NCBI RefSeq assembly: GCF_016907815.1
Contig: NZ_JAFBCQ010000001.1
Location: 124,001-188,000 of the forward strand
Source of the DNA: Microbacterium aurum
Lineage (GTDB): Bacteria; Actinomycetota; Actinomycetes; Actinomycetales; Microbacteriaceae
Direction of reading: 5' to 3'
Length of the DNA stretch: 64,000 nucleotides
A program made the translations under genes and the position numbers. The notes under the pieces were generated by a model. The model saw only the letters and a program-made list of their open reading frames with translations. It ran no database searches and was not told the origin of the DNA. Positions 1 to 8,321 of this stretch are shown here, one piece after another (positions within the stretch are counted from its first letter, which is position 1; every line of letters starts with the position of its first letter).

Positions 1-1
1 C

Positions 2-532
2 ACCTACGAGAACGAGCGCAAGCCGCACGCGACGGCCTGGGTGGAGACGGCCGCCAATCAGGCCGTGATCATCCAGACCACGGATCCCGATGTTGCGCGC
101 GGTCGCGACGAGTACATCAGGGCCAACCCTGGCGCGACAGCGGTCCCGCCGCCCCCGGCGCTCGGGCCTGGCCTGCACTCGGGGAGCACCGACCCGCGCG
201 CCGGCCACCTCGGACCGCAGCCGATCCTCGCGGACGGAACCCGCCTGGACGACATGGTGGGCGCCCACTTCCTGGTCGCCGCGAACCGTTCCGTATACGA
301 GGCCCTTCCGCGCGCGACCAAAGTCGCCCTCGACGAGGACGACGACACCGTCACACTGCTGGATCCCGCGAAGGTGGATCAGCTCCTGACACGCGTCGGC
401 GCCCCCGCGGTGGTCCTCCGACCGGATCACTACATCCTCGGCACCGCCGACTCCGCGACCGCACTGGATCGTCTCATCGGGACCATCCCATCGATCGCAC
501 ATGCCACCCAACTCACCTCTGAATCGCGCTAG
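2..532 (+). CDS. FAD-dependent phenol/aryl-propionate hydroxylase, C-terminal part (5' end outside window)
   Basis: The reading frame is open to the left edge, so only about the last 176 residues are present. It starts within the YENERKPHA segment that closes the FAD-binding fold of MhpA/PheA/TfdB-type flavoprotein monooxygenases, and it ends with the thioredoxin-like C-terminal domain of that family (RPDHYILG resembles the family's RPDR-Y-V motif). Family members hydroxylate phenolic rings with NAD(P)H and O2, usually giving catechols. The next gene, 9 bp downstream, is an extradiol ring-cleavage dioxygenase, which fits a hydroxylase-then-cleavage order. The FAD GxGxxG region and the substrate pocket are outside the window, so the substrate cannot be judged. 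Confidence 0.75.
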   Translation, partial: TYENERKPHATAWVETAANQAVIIQTTDPDVARGRDEYIRANPGATAVPPPPALGPGLHSGSTDPRAGHLGPQPILADGTRLDDMVGAHFLVAANRSVYEALPRATKVALDEDDDTVTLLDPAKVDQLLTRVGAPAVVLRPDHYILGTADSATALDRLIGTIPSIAHATQLTSESR

Positions 533-541
533 GAGTACGCA

Positions 542-1483
542 ATGTCATTCCGTCCGATCACCCATATCCGCCACTTCGACATCGCCGTCCCGGACTTCGA
601 CAAGCAGGTCGAGTTCTACAAGAACCACTGGGGTCTGACCGTCCAGCACGATGACGGCAACGTCGTCTACTTCGCCGCAGAGGGATCGCCCGAGCAGTAC
701 GTGACCCGCGTGCGCCGCTCGGCCGACAAGCGCCTCGACCTCGTCGCATTCGGCGCCGCCGACCGGGAGTCGGTGGACACCCTGGCGCACAATCTGGCGA
801 GCACCGGCGTCAAGCTCGTCTTCGAGCCCACCGACCTGCAGACACTGGGCGGGGGGTACGGTTTCCGCTTCTTCGACCTCGAAGGGCGCACGATCGAGGT
901 GTCGACCGATGTCGAGGTCCGAGAGCACCGCAAGATCGAGGAACGGGAGTCCATTCCTGTGCGCCTGTCTCACGTCGTCCTCAATTCCGCCGAGCCGGAG
1001 AAGATGCGTGACTGGTACGAGCGCAACCTCGGCTTCCGGCTGTCCGACACCCTCAACCACCCGCACGTCGGCGACCTGTTCTACTTCATGCGCTGCAGCA
1101 CGCAGCACCATTCGATGGCGATCGCCCGCGGACCGCACGCATCGCTCCAGCACGCGTCTTTCGAACTGCGCGGCATCGACGAGTACATGCGCGGCAGCGG
1201 CCGGATCATCCGTGCTGGCTACCGCAAGATCTGGGGACCGGGGCGCCACCGCGCCGGCGACAATACGTTCACCTACTTCGTCGACCCGAACGGCAACACG
1301 ATGGAGATGACGACCGAGCTCGAAACGATCGAAGAGGATACCTGGCATCCCCACATCTACGACGTCCAGGAACCAGAGACCTCCGACCAGTGGGGGACGG
1401 GCGGCGACATGGACGAGTTCATCACCAAGGAGATGTTCAACGACTCGGACAACAAGAGCCTGTACGTCGCCCCCCCGGTCTGA
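542..1483 (+). CDS. type I extradiol (catechol 2,3-type) dioxygenase, VOC fold
   Basis: This 313-residue protein has two glyoxalase/VOC modules (about 6-125 and 140-265), the layout of BphC-like extradiol dioxygenases. The second module has the 2-His-1-carboxylate Fe(II) triad: H144 (RLSHVVL), H204 (LQHASFEL) and E255 (NTMEMTTEL). H189/H190 and Y245 sit at the family's acid/base positions. It should cleave a catechol-type ring next to the hydroxyls to give a yellow hydroxymuconic-type product. It lies directly after the flavin hydroxylase and before an FAH-family hydrolase, which could process the product. A GGAG-type ribosome binding site precedes the ATG. All active-site residues are present, so it is probably catalytic, but the specific catechol is unknown. 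Confidence 0.85.
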   Translation: MSFRPITHIRHFDIAVPDFDKQVEFYKNHWGLTVQHDDGNVVYFAAEGSPEQYVTRVRRSADKRLDLVAFGAADRESVDTLAHNLASTGVKLVFEPTDLQTLGGGYGFRFFDLEGRTIEVSTDVEVREHRKIEERESIPVRLSHVVLNSAEPEKMRDWYERNLGFRLSDTLNHPHVGDLFYFMRCSTQHHSMAIARGPHASLQHASFELRGIDEYMRGSGRIIRAGYRKIWGPGRHRAGDNTFTYFVDPNGNTMEMTTELETIEEDTWHPHIYDVQEPETSDQWGTGGDMDEFITKEMFNDSDNKSLYVAPPV

Positions 1484-1495
1484 TCGGCGGCCCCT

Positions 1496-2500
1496 GTGGA
1501 TTCCTTCGCCATCGCCTCCCTCGAGCTAGACGGAGTCGAGATCCCCGTCGTCGTCGCCGGTGACGACGTTTACGACATCCGTGATGTACTGCCCGCGGTC
1601 CATCGAACCGGTGACCTGTTCACCGAGTGGGACGCGAACCTGGACCGGATTGCGGAGCACATCGTCGACGGAGCGCAGCCTCTGGGCTCCTTCGAAGCAC
1701 TGCGGACGTCAGTCGCCGCACGCGTGCTGCCCCCCGTGCAGCCGGTCGGCCAGGTCATCGCCGCCGGCGCGAATTACCGCGAGCACATCATCCAGATGAG
1801 CGTCGCTCACGGCCTCGGCTCCGACGGCGCCTCGCCCGAACTGCTGCGAGACGAAGCGGCGGCGGAAATCGACGAGCGGGTTCGCTCCGGTGATCCGTAC
1901 GTCTGGACCGGTATCCCCTCGGCCGTCTCGGGTGCGTACGACGACATCCCGCTGCCCGACGTGGGGACAGACGTCGACTGGGAACTCGAGCTCGGCGTGG
2001 TGATCGGCCGCACGGCCCACCGCGTGTCGGTCGACGACGCCCTCGACTACGTGGCCGGCTACACGATCGTGAACGACCTGACTGCCCGATCGCTCGTGCC
2101 GCGCAACGACATGGCGAAGATCGGCACGGACTGGTTCCGCGCCAAGAATCAGCCCGGATTCTTCCCCACCGGTCCGTTGCTCGTGCCCGCGCGGTTCCTG
2201 CCCGACCCGACGGCGTTCCAGATGCTACTCACGCTGAACGGGCAGGTGATGCAGGATGCCACCACCGACGATCTCGCATTCGACGTGCCCGCTCTGCTGA
2301 GCTACGCGTCGTCGGTCGCGATCCTGCAGCCGGGCGACATCCTCATCACCGGGTCACCCGCGGGAAACGGCTCGCACTGGAAGCGATTCCTGCGAGGCGG
2401 TGACCTCGTGGAGTCGACGATCTCGGGCCTCGGAGGCCAGCGCAACCTCGTGCGCAGTCCGAGCGGCGTGCTTCCCCCGTGGCAGGCTGGCCGGCCATGA
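1496..2500 (+). CDS. fumarylacetoacetate hydrolase (FAH) family protein
   Basis: This 334-residue protein has a C-terminal FAH fold. Diagnostic segments are GANYREH near residue 90, the WELELGVVIG strand with the paired metal-binding glutamates, the YTIVNDLTAR aspartate, the AKNQPGFFPTGP lysine loop and GDILITGSPAGNG near the end. Family members hydrolyse or hydrate beta-diketone or 2-oxo-enol acids using a divalent metal. The GTG start is 12 bp after the dioxygenase and the stop overlaps the next gene, so this is a translationally coupled operon. A second, unrelated-looking FAH gene lies at 14054. The pair may act on successive intermediates, but which substrates they use cannot be read from sequence. 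Confidence 0.82.
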   Translation: MDSFAIASLELDGVEIPVVVAGDDVYDIRDVLPAVHRTGDLFTEWDANLDRIAEHIVDGAQPLGSFEALRTSVAARVLPPVQPVGQVIAAGANYREHIIQMSVAHGLGSDGASPELLRDEAAAEIDERVRSGDPYVWTGIPSAVSGAYDDIPLPDVGTDVDWELELGVVIGRTAHRVSVDDALDYVAGYTIVNDLTARSLVPRNDMAKIGTDWFRAKNQPGFFPTGPLLVPARFLPDPTAFQMLLTLNGQVMQDATTDDLAFDVPALLSYASSVAILQPGDILITGSPAGNGSHWKRFLRGGDLVESTISGLGGQRNLVRSPSGVLPPWQAGRP

Positions 2501-3345
2501 CCCTCCGACAGAGCCAGTTCGTGCCGCCGGTGCCGCTCATCGTCGCGCGAGAGTGCGGACTACTCGCCGGCATCGGCCTCGAAACGAGCCGCACCACGGG
2601 GAGCCCCGCGCAGCTCACTGGGCTGCTCGCGGGCGACATCGACATCGCGATCACCTCCATCGACAACCTGTACGCGTGGACTGCCGCCGGAGCCGACCTG
2701 CGGCTCGTGGCGCAGGTGGAGGCGACCACCCCGCTCGGCGTCTACGCGAGACCCGCGGCGGATCGACTCACGGATCTCGGGGGAAGCCGGTTCGCGGTGG
2801 ATGCCGCCACCAATGGCTTCTCGCTCGTGGCACGGTACCTGCTCGGCCGCGAAGGCGTCACCGTCGACTACATCGAGGTCGGCGGTGTCAAAGAACGTCT
2901 CGACTCGCTGCTCGCCGGCGATGTGGCCGCCACCCTGCTCGGGCCGCCGTTCGATGCGGCGGCGCGGGACGCGGGGGCGACGCTGCTGGCGACGGTGGCC
3001 GAGACGCTGCCCGCATTTCCCGGGCAGGGACTCATGGTGCCATCTGAGCTCATCGGCTCGGACGAACTCACGGCCTACCTGCACGCGCTCGGTCTGGCTG
3101 TGGACGCCGGGGAGCGAATGACGCATGCCGAGGGCGAGGGACTGCTCGAGCGCGCCGGCTTCGGCGCGGCAGCCGCGGCGACCTGGGCGACCCGCCCGCG
3201 TACGCTGGAAGTCGATCCCGACGGGCTGACCCTGCTTGCCGAGATCCGGTCCCATCTCGGGCTCATGCCGCCCGGCATCCGGCTCGAAGATCTTTACGAC
3301 CCCGCACCGCTGCGCCTGGCGGCGTCACGTCTTCCGACTCGATGA
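2497..3345 (+). CDS. NMT1/THI5-like type 2 periplasmic-binding fold protein without signal peptide
   Basis: The ATG at 2497 overlaps the previous stop as ATGA. A GTG at 2479 is an alternative start. The 282-residue product opens directly with the first strand of the fold (MTLRQSQFVPPVPLIVA) and shows the typical hinge segments (ELLAGDIDIAI-like GDIDIAITSIDN, GGSRFAVDAATNGFS). No signal peptide or lipobox is visible, and no SsuB/SsuC-type partners are nearby, so it is unlikely to be a standard ABC binding protein. In this superfamily some cytoplasmic members are enzymes, notably 4,5-dihydroxyphthalate decarboxylase. A decarboxylase or cytosolic ligand-sensing role fits a catabolic operon, but that is an inference. 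Confidence 0.6.
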   Translation: MTLRQSQFVPPVPLIVARECGLLAGIGLETSRTTGSPAQLTGLLAGDIDIAITSIDNLYAWTAAGADLRLVAQVEATTPLGVYARPAADRLTDLGGSRFAVDAATNGFSLVARYLLGREGVTVDYIEVGGVKERLDSLLAGDVAATLLGPPFDAAARDAGATLLATVAETLPAFPGQGLMVPSELIGSDELTAYLHALGLAVDAGERMTHAEGEGLLERAGFGAAAAATWATRPRTLEVDPDGLTLLAEIRSHLGLMPPGIRLEDLYDPAPLRLAASRLPTR

Positions 3346-3353
3346 GGAGTCAC

Positions 3354-4313
3354 ATGTCCCACCTGACCGCGCTCGACACCCGCCGTGTCGCGCCCTCGGA
3401 TCGCCCGGACTACTGGTCTACCGGGATCGCCGAGCGCTTCTTCCCCATGCAGGTCGACACGAGTGCCAGCCCGTCGTTCGACGCGCGCCTCGTGTCCGGC
3501 GCGGTCGGCCCCATCGCCGTGGGCGCGATCCAAGGTCGCCCGCACCGGGTCGTGCGCACACAGAAGATGATCGCCGTCGCAGACCCGGAGAGCATCCTGC
3601 TCTACCTCCTCATGCGGGGAAGCGTCCGCCTCGAGCAGGACGAGCGCAGTTGCCTGCTGCGCCCGGGAGACATGGCCTGTCACGACACCTCGAAGCCCTC
3701 CACCTTCGAGGGACAGGAAGCATTCGAGGTGCTCATCTTCAGCGTCCCACGCTGGTTCATCGGGGTGCGCGCGGAGAGCATCGCGCGCCGCAGCGCCACG
3801 CGCCCCGCACGTGCGGGCGCGTCACTCGCCGGTCTCGCCGCCCCGTTCCTCGCCGGGATCGCCCGCACGGCCGTCGAGGGCGATGGGCTCTCCGGCATCG
3901 AGTCCGAGGGCGCAGCGGAGATGATCCTGCCGCTGCTGCGCAATGTCTTCGGGGAAGAGACGCCCTCCGAGACGCTTGCACCGTCGAGTGCGCTCCTGGC
4001 CCGCATGCAGCGGTACGCGATCGAGCATCTCCACGAGCCTGATCTCGGACCGGAGCGGCTCGCGGGAGCCCACTTCGTGTCGACGCGATATGTTCACAAG
4101 CTGTTCGCGGCCTCGGGCACAGGCGTGTCCGAGTGGATTCGCGATCGCAGGCTGGAGGGAGCCACCGCCGAGCTGCGTGAATCGCCCGGCACCGCCATCG
4201 CCGTCGTGGCCGCGCGATGGGGGTACCGCAACCCCGCGAGTTTCAGCAGGGCCTTCCGCGACCGGTACGGGTGCGCGCCGCGGGAACTCCGCGGCATGCG
4301 CCAGTCCGCCTGA
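3354..4313 (+). CDS. AraC-family transcriptional regulator
   Basis: This 319-residue protein has an AraC-binding-like N-terminal domain (RVAPSDRPDYWSTGIAERF is the usual opening) and two C-terminal helix-turn-helix units at about 215-315, including RLAGAHFVSTRYVHKLF and the GYRNPASFSRAFRDRYG signature. I chose ATG 3354 because GAGGAG at 3345-3350 is correctly spaced. An ATG at 3342 overlaps the previous stop and is an alternative. As the last gene of the plus-strand operon, it probably activates the hydroxylase-dioxygenase operon or the convergent flavin oxidase gene in response to an aromatic compound. Confidence 0.85.
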   Translation: MSHLTALDTRRVAPSDRPDYWSTGIAERFFPMQVDTSASPSFDARLVSGAVGPIAVGAIQGRPHRVVRTQKMIAVADPESILLYLLMRGSVRLEQDERSCLLRPGDMACHDTSKPSTFEGQEAFEVLIFSVPRWFIGVRAESIARRSATRPARAGASLAGLAAPFLAGIARTAVEGDGLSGIESEGAAEMILPLLRNVFGEETPSETLAPSSALLARMQRYAIEHLHEPDLGPERLAGAHFVSTRYVHKLFAASGTGVSEWIRDRRLEGATAELRESPGTAIAVVAARWGYRNPASFSRAFRDRYGCAPRELRGMRQSA

Positions 4314-4347
4314 GGCGCCCCGCCGGCTTGAGCAGACGGGACGCCTC
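4312..4347. terminator. bidirectional terminator between convergent genes
   Basis: An interrupted stem (GAGGCG-c-CCCG pairing with CGGG-a-CGCCTC) begins at the stop codon of the AraC gene and ends 10 bp before the stop of the convergent oxidase gene. No long T-run follows. Confidence 0.55.
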
Positions 4348-4356
4348 TCGCATGCA

Positions 4357-5967
4357 TCAGGACTGCGGGAAGCCGGCGTGACGCATCCGGGTGCCCCAGA
4401 TGCCGGACTTGCCCGGGGCGATGACGCCATTCGGGTCGAGTGTGTCCTTGATCGTCTCGTTGAAGCGTCGGAGGGCGTGGTCGTTGAAGCCGAACTGGTC
4501 TGCCGCGAGATCCATGAAGGACAGGTGGGCGCGGTACTCGCCGTAGCCGCGCTTGCCTGCCTCAGCGACCATGCGCTTGGCCACGCTGTAGGCCTTGTCG
4601 ACCTGCGCCGGATTCTTCGTGTCGAAGGGGATGACGTTGATGAAGGTCGTCGCCCGCGCGTTGATCGGCAGCATCCCGCCGAGGTAGTCCAGGCCCGCTT
4701 CGGCGCACATCGAGGAGAGCAGGTCCTGCGCCGCCTTCGCGTGCTGAGAGGTCAGCGGAATGACCGGCGAGAAGTCGACGTGACCGCCTTCCTCGCCGCC
4801 CGACCAGCCGGCCATCTTGTACAGATCGAGGCTCGGCACGCCAATCTGCACGCGCTCGTGCGGGTTCGGGAGCGTCTCCCAGGCGTCTGCCGCGTGCTTC
4901 TCGCCCCACAGCTCGACACCGGGGATCTGCAGGAACCGCGCCTTCAGCTTCGCGAAATTATGATCGACGATCGCTTCGTCGCCGTACAGCGCGAATCGCA
5001 TCATCCAGCGTCCGATGCCGAGTTCCTTGCCGATGGTCTCGATGATTGCGTCGGGCACGGGGCCCTCTCCGTCGTACCAGTCGGAGCGAGCGGTGAGCAT
5101 GGACGCGATGCACAGTGTGTTCGACAGCTGAGGGCGCATGTCGATCGTTCCGGCAAGCATCAGCTCGCGCAGCGCGTCGACCACGGCCGGCATCTGCGCG
5201 TCGTCCCACAGCCGCAGCCAGAGCGGCATGTAGACCTCGGGCTTCGGCATGAGCCAGTAGCCCATCTTTGTGACGATGCCGAAGTTGGACTGCATGAACA
5301 TCTCGGTGGACGTCGGGCCCAGACCGCGCTTGTACAGCGGCCAGGTGGGGTTGTCGTCCATGGCGCCGGAGCCGGTGCGCATCAGGTCACCATCGGGCAG
5401 CACCACCTCGAACCCGCAGTGCGCGGCCTGGTCGATGGAGTACGGCATGTAGGTGAGGCCGTGTTCGAGCGTGTTGGAGACGACGCCGCCCCAGCCGATG
5501 TCGACGATCGAGGCGACCAGGTCATGACCTCCGGCCTCGATCGCGTCGTGCAGATCGAACCAGCTTACGCCCGGTTCGACGATGGCGTAGCCGAGCTCCT
5601 CGTTGATCTCGAGGACCTTGTTCATGTTGCGGAATGACAGCATGACCGAGCCCCGCACCTGCGGTGCGGCGCCGCCGTAGCCGTTGTTCTTACCACGGCT
5701 GATAGGCCACAGCGGGATGCGGAACTGGTTGGCGATGCGGACGACCGCCTGCACGTCCTCGACGCTGGTGGGGCTGACGACTGCCGACGGCAGGTTGGTG
5801 GCGTCGCCGGGCACCTGGAACGGGTCCTGGAAGTCCTGCAGAGATTCGGCGTCGGTGGCGACCTTGTCAGCGCCGATCGCCTCGGCGAACGCCGCAAGCG
5901 CGTCGTCGAGCTCAGCTTCCTGGACGCCGGGCGGGAGCGGCCGGGTGGCCGCAGTGGTGTCGCTCAT
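4357..5967 (-). CDS. VAO/PCMH-family FAD-binding oxidase or 4-alkylphenol hydroxylase-like flavoprotein
   Basis: This 536-residue protein has an N-terminal PP-loop FAD domain (NQFRIPLWPISRGKNNGYGG near residue 90; GVVSNTLEHGLTY and CGFEVVLPDGDLMRTGSGAM) and a C-terminal domain ending DPNGVIAPGKSGIW, as in vanillyl-alcohol oxidase and the flavoprotein of 4-cresol methylhydroxylase. Such enzymes oxidise para-alkylphenols through a quinone methide. ATG 5967 is supported by AAGGAG about 9 nt upstream. The frame is open for 54 more codons upstream but without a better signal. No cytochrome partner of the PCMH type is nearby, so an oxidase-type enzyme using O2 is more likely. It is transcribed divergently from the SDR gene. 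Confidence 0.8.
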   Translation of the reverse strand: MSDTTAATRPLPPGVQEAELDDALAAFAEAIGADKVATDAESLQDFQDPFQVPGDATNLPSAVVSPTSVEDVQAVVRIANQFRIPLWPISRGKNNGYGGAAPQVRGSVMLSFRNMNKVLEINEELGYAIVEPGVSWFDLHDAIEAGGHDLVASIVDIGWGGVVSNTLEHGLTYMPYSIDQAAHCGFEVVLPDGDLMRTGSGAMDDNPTWPLYKRGLGPTSTEMFMQSNFGIVTKMGYWLMPKPEVYMPLWLRLWDDAQMPAVVDALRELMLAGTIDMRPQLSNTLCIASMLTARSDWYDGEGPVPDAIIETIGKELGIGRWMMRFALYGDEAIVDHNFAKLKARFLQIPGVELWGEKHAADAWETLPNPHERVQIGVPSLDLYKMAGWSGGEEGGHVDFSPVIPLTSQHAKAAQDLLSSMCAEAGLDYLGGMLPINARATTFINVIPFDTKNPAQVDKAYSVAKRMVAEAGKRGYGEYRAHLSFMDLAADQFGFNDHALRRFNETIKDTLDPNGVIAPGKSGIWGTRMRHAGFPQS

Positions 5968-6169
5968 GGTCATCATCTCCTTCGATGTGGTCTGGATGCG
6001 GGATGTGTGCTCAGCCTTCGCCGCAGCTGGTGGTTTCGGGCTCGACCGTGCAGTCACGGCACAGAACTGTGCACGAACTGCACCACCGCGCGACGACACT
6101 GCCGAATGCCTGGCCAGGAGTGGTTGCATGACGGCTCAGAGACACGACGAGGTGAGCGGAGTACACGTC

Positions 6170-6946
6170 ATGGCTGAAGGTCGCCTGGAGGGCAAAGTCG
6201 TCCTGCTGACGGGAATCGGCGGCGGGATGGGGCGCGTGACCGCGCGCTTGTTCGCCGCCGAGGGCGCTGTCGTGGTGGGCTGCGACCTCGACGCCGCGAG
6301 CGCGGCGGAGACGGCTCGCATGGTCGAGGCGGAGGGCAACGCGATCGACTGGACCGCGCCGGTCGATCTGGGCAGCCGCCCGGCGATCGAGCACTGGATC
6401 GGCGACGCGGTGCAGCGGCATGGGCGGATCGACGTCCTCTACAACAATGCGAGCCTGCCCCGCTTCGCGCCGTTCGGGCAGATGAGCGACGAGGACTACC
6501 GGTTCACTCTCCGCAATGAGCTCGACCTCGTCTGGCTCGCGTCACAGGTCGCGTGGGCCCACCTCGCGGCGACCGGCGGAGCGATCGTCAATATCGGCTC
6601 GGGCGCCGGGATCCAGGGCGTGCGTTCCCTGCCGCAGGCGGCGCACGCAGCGGCGAAGGGTGCCGTGATCGCCCTGACGCGACAGCTCGCTGCCGAGGGC
6701 GTGGCTGTCGGAGTGCGGATCAATTGCGTGAGTCCCGGAGTCATGGCGACACCCCCGGTCCTCGCGATGCTCGAGGAGCTCGGCGACCGCGCACCGGTCA
6801 CGCCGGTGATCGAGCGCACGATCGACGGCCGACCGGGCGACCCGCTGGCCGTGGCGTACGCCGGTCTCTATCTGGCCTCCGACGAGGCGAAATGGGTGAC
6901 CGGCGTGAACCTGAACGTCGACGGTGGCGCCAGCTCGATGATGTAG
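6170..6946 (+). CDS. short-chain dehydrogenase/reductase with His in place of the catalytic Tyr
   Basis: This 258-residue Rossmann protein has the cofactor motif TGIGGGMG (14-21), NNAS (92-95) and an acidic D39 after the second strand that favours NAD(H). The SDR catalytic serine is S144 (NIGSGAG) and the lysine is K163. At the position of the catalytic tyrosine (YxxxK) the sequence reads H159-A-A-A-K163, so a canonical Tyr is missing. ATG 6170 has GGAG 8 nt upstream; ATG 6128 is an in-frame alternative. The gene sits beside the flavin oxidase and could oxidise or reduce a side-chain alcohol, but the altered active site makes ordinary SDR chemistry uncertain. Confidence 0.82.
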   Translation: MAEGRLEGKVVLLTGIGGGMGRVTARLFAAEGAVVVGCDLDAASAAETARMVEAEGNAIDWTAPVDLGSRPAIEHWIGDAVQRHGRIDVLYNNASLPRFAPFGQMSDEDYRFTLRNELDLVWLASQVAWAHLAATGGAIVNIGSGAGIQGVRSLPQAAHAAAKGAVIALTRQLAAEGVAVGVRINCVSPGVMATPPVLAMLEELGDRAPVTPVIERTIDGRPGDPLAVAYAGLYLASDEAKWVTGVNLNVDGGASSMM

Positions 6947-6959
6947 TCGCCGCACCTCT

Positions 6960-6976
6960 TGTTCGATACGGTGCGT
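6960..6976. promoter_or_regulatory. candidate TetR operator, copy 1
   Basis: The 17-mer TGTTCGATACGGTGCGT matches the reverse complements of two similar sites (12619-12635 and 17678-17694) at the core TCGATACG and the terminal CGT. It lies 45 bp before the Old Yellow Enzyme start codon. Confidence 0.5.
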
Positions 6977-7020
6977 AGCGCATATTTAGAATGCGAAGTA
7001 ACCCAAAGGAGGGTTCGTCC

Positions 7021-8310
7021 ATGAAGACCGAAACCAGTGCGAGTGCGGTACTCGGATCGCCCCTGCGAATCAACTCGCTGGAGATCAAAAACCGCATCGT
7101 CCTCGGCCCGATGGCGGTCCTGCGACCGACCGACGACGGACGACCGAGCAACCAGTCCATCGCGTTCCTCCGACGACGCGCCGAGGGGGGCGTCGGCCTG
7201 GTGTTCGTCGGTGGAGCGGTGGCGAGCGAGCGCGCATGGAACGAGTCGCCCTTCTTCCCGAACATCCGATTCGACAAGGACGAATTCGTTCCCGACCTCG
7301 CTCGCATGGTCGTCGCGGTGCAGGAAGAGGGTGCGGCGATCTTCGCACAGCTCTTCCCGAGCTTCGGCCGAATGGGCGTGCCGCGAAACGGAGCCCATCC
7401 CATCGCGGCGAGCGCGAAGCCCGTGGTGATGGGGGCGACGGGCTTTCCCGACCACGTGTACGTGCCAGGCGGCCGCGTCACCCCGCCGCCGGACGCAGCG
7501 ACAGCGGCAGATATCAAGGCGGTCGAAGCCGACGTGGTCTCCGCCGCGCGCCGCGCGAAGGCAGCCGGCTTCGACGGCGTCGAGATCGGCGCGCACATGT
7601 GCTACTTCTACTCGTCGTTCCTCTCGCCCCTCGCCAACCAGCGCACCGATGAGTACGGCGGAAGCGCTGAGAACCGCGCACGCGCCCTCCGCGATGCTGT
7701 CGCGGCCGTACGCGCCGAGGTCGGCCCCGACTACCCGGTCGGCATCCGCATGAGCGTCAACGACCACCTCCCCAGCGGGCAGGGCGCCGACGGGTTCGCC
7801 GAGGTCGCCCGACACATCGTCACGGCAGGTGTGGATTTCATCTCGCTCACCGAGGGCAATTACGAATCGATGGGCCAGAACGTGCCGTCGCAGTCCGGCA
7901 ACATGCTGGCGCACGGCGAGCCGCAGGCGTTCCGGGCCGCGGTGGGCGGCATCCCGCTCTTCCTGTCCAGCACGCCCGATCCTCAGCAGGCGGCGGACGC
8001 GATCACCGCCGGCCACGCCGACGCCACAATGCTGGCCCGGCAACTACTGGCAGATCCCGATTACGCGAAGAAGGTCATCGGAGGGCGCGAGGCCGAGATC
8101 GTCTGGTGCGATCACGCGAACTCCTGCCTGCGACGCCTGATGACGAATATCCCGGTGGCGTGCCACAAGAACCCCGAGATGGGCCACGAAGACCCCGAGG
8201 CGAAACGGGCCACTCCGCTCCAGAACATGTTCGTCTGGGCCGCGGGCAACGCATTCTTGATGGCGATCGCCGACAAGGCGGCCAAGGCGGCCCCGAAGCC
8301 GAAGCATTAG
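7021..8310 (+). CDS. Old Yellow Enzyme family NADH:flavin oxidoreductase
   Basis: This 429-residue protein is an FMN TIM barrel. It shows the N-terminal LKIKNRIVLGPM-type strand (SLEIKNRIVLGPM), GFDGVEIGAHMCYFYSSFLS around 180-200, the NQRTDEYGGSAENRAR phosphate/FMN signature and a late FMN-binding segment (DATMLARQLLADPDY). Near the C-terminus, CDHANSC and VACHKNPEMG resemble the iron-sulfur linker of 2,4-dienoyl-CoA reductases, but the downstream FAD/NAD domain is absent. It probably reduces an activated C=C bond of a pathway intermediate. AGGAGG precedes ATG 7021. The next gene follows after 11 bp, so the two are probably co-transcribed. Residues that form a normal cluster may be incomplete. 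Confidence 0.85.
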   Translation: MKTETSASAVLGSPLRINSLEIKNRIVLGPMAVLRPTDDGRPSNQSIAFLRRRAEGGVGLVFVGGAVASERAWNESPFFPNIRFDKDEFVPDLARMVVAVQEEGAAIFAQLFPSFGRMGVPRNGAHPIAASAKPVVMGATGFPDHVYVPGGRVTPPPDAATAADIKAVEADVVSAARRAKAAGFDGVEIGAHMCYFYSSFLSPLANQRTDEYGGSAENRARALRDAVAAVRAEVGPDYPVGIRMSVNDHLPSGQGADGFAEVARHIVTAGVDFISLTEGNYESMGQNVPSQSGNMLAHGEPQAFRAAVGGIPLFLSSTPDPQQAADAITAGHADATMLARQLLADPDYAKKVIGGREAEIVWCDHANSCLRRLMTNIPVACHKNPEMGHEDPEAKRATPLQNMFVWAAGNAFLMAIADKAAKAAPKPKH

Positions 8311-8321
8311 GAGGTCCCGTC

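Noticed and set aside
3943..5637. A 564-codon plus-strand frame opposite the flavin oxidase
   Set aside because: The minus strand encodes VAO-family motifs; the plus frame is rich in Arg, Gly and Asp with no domain.
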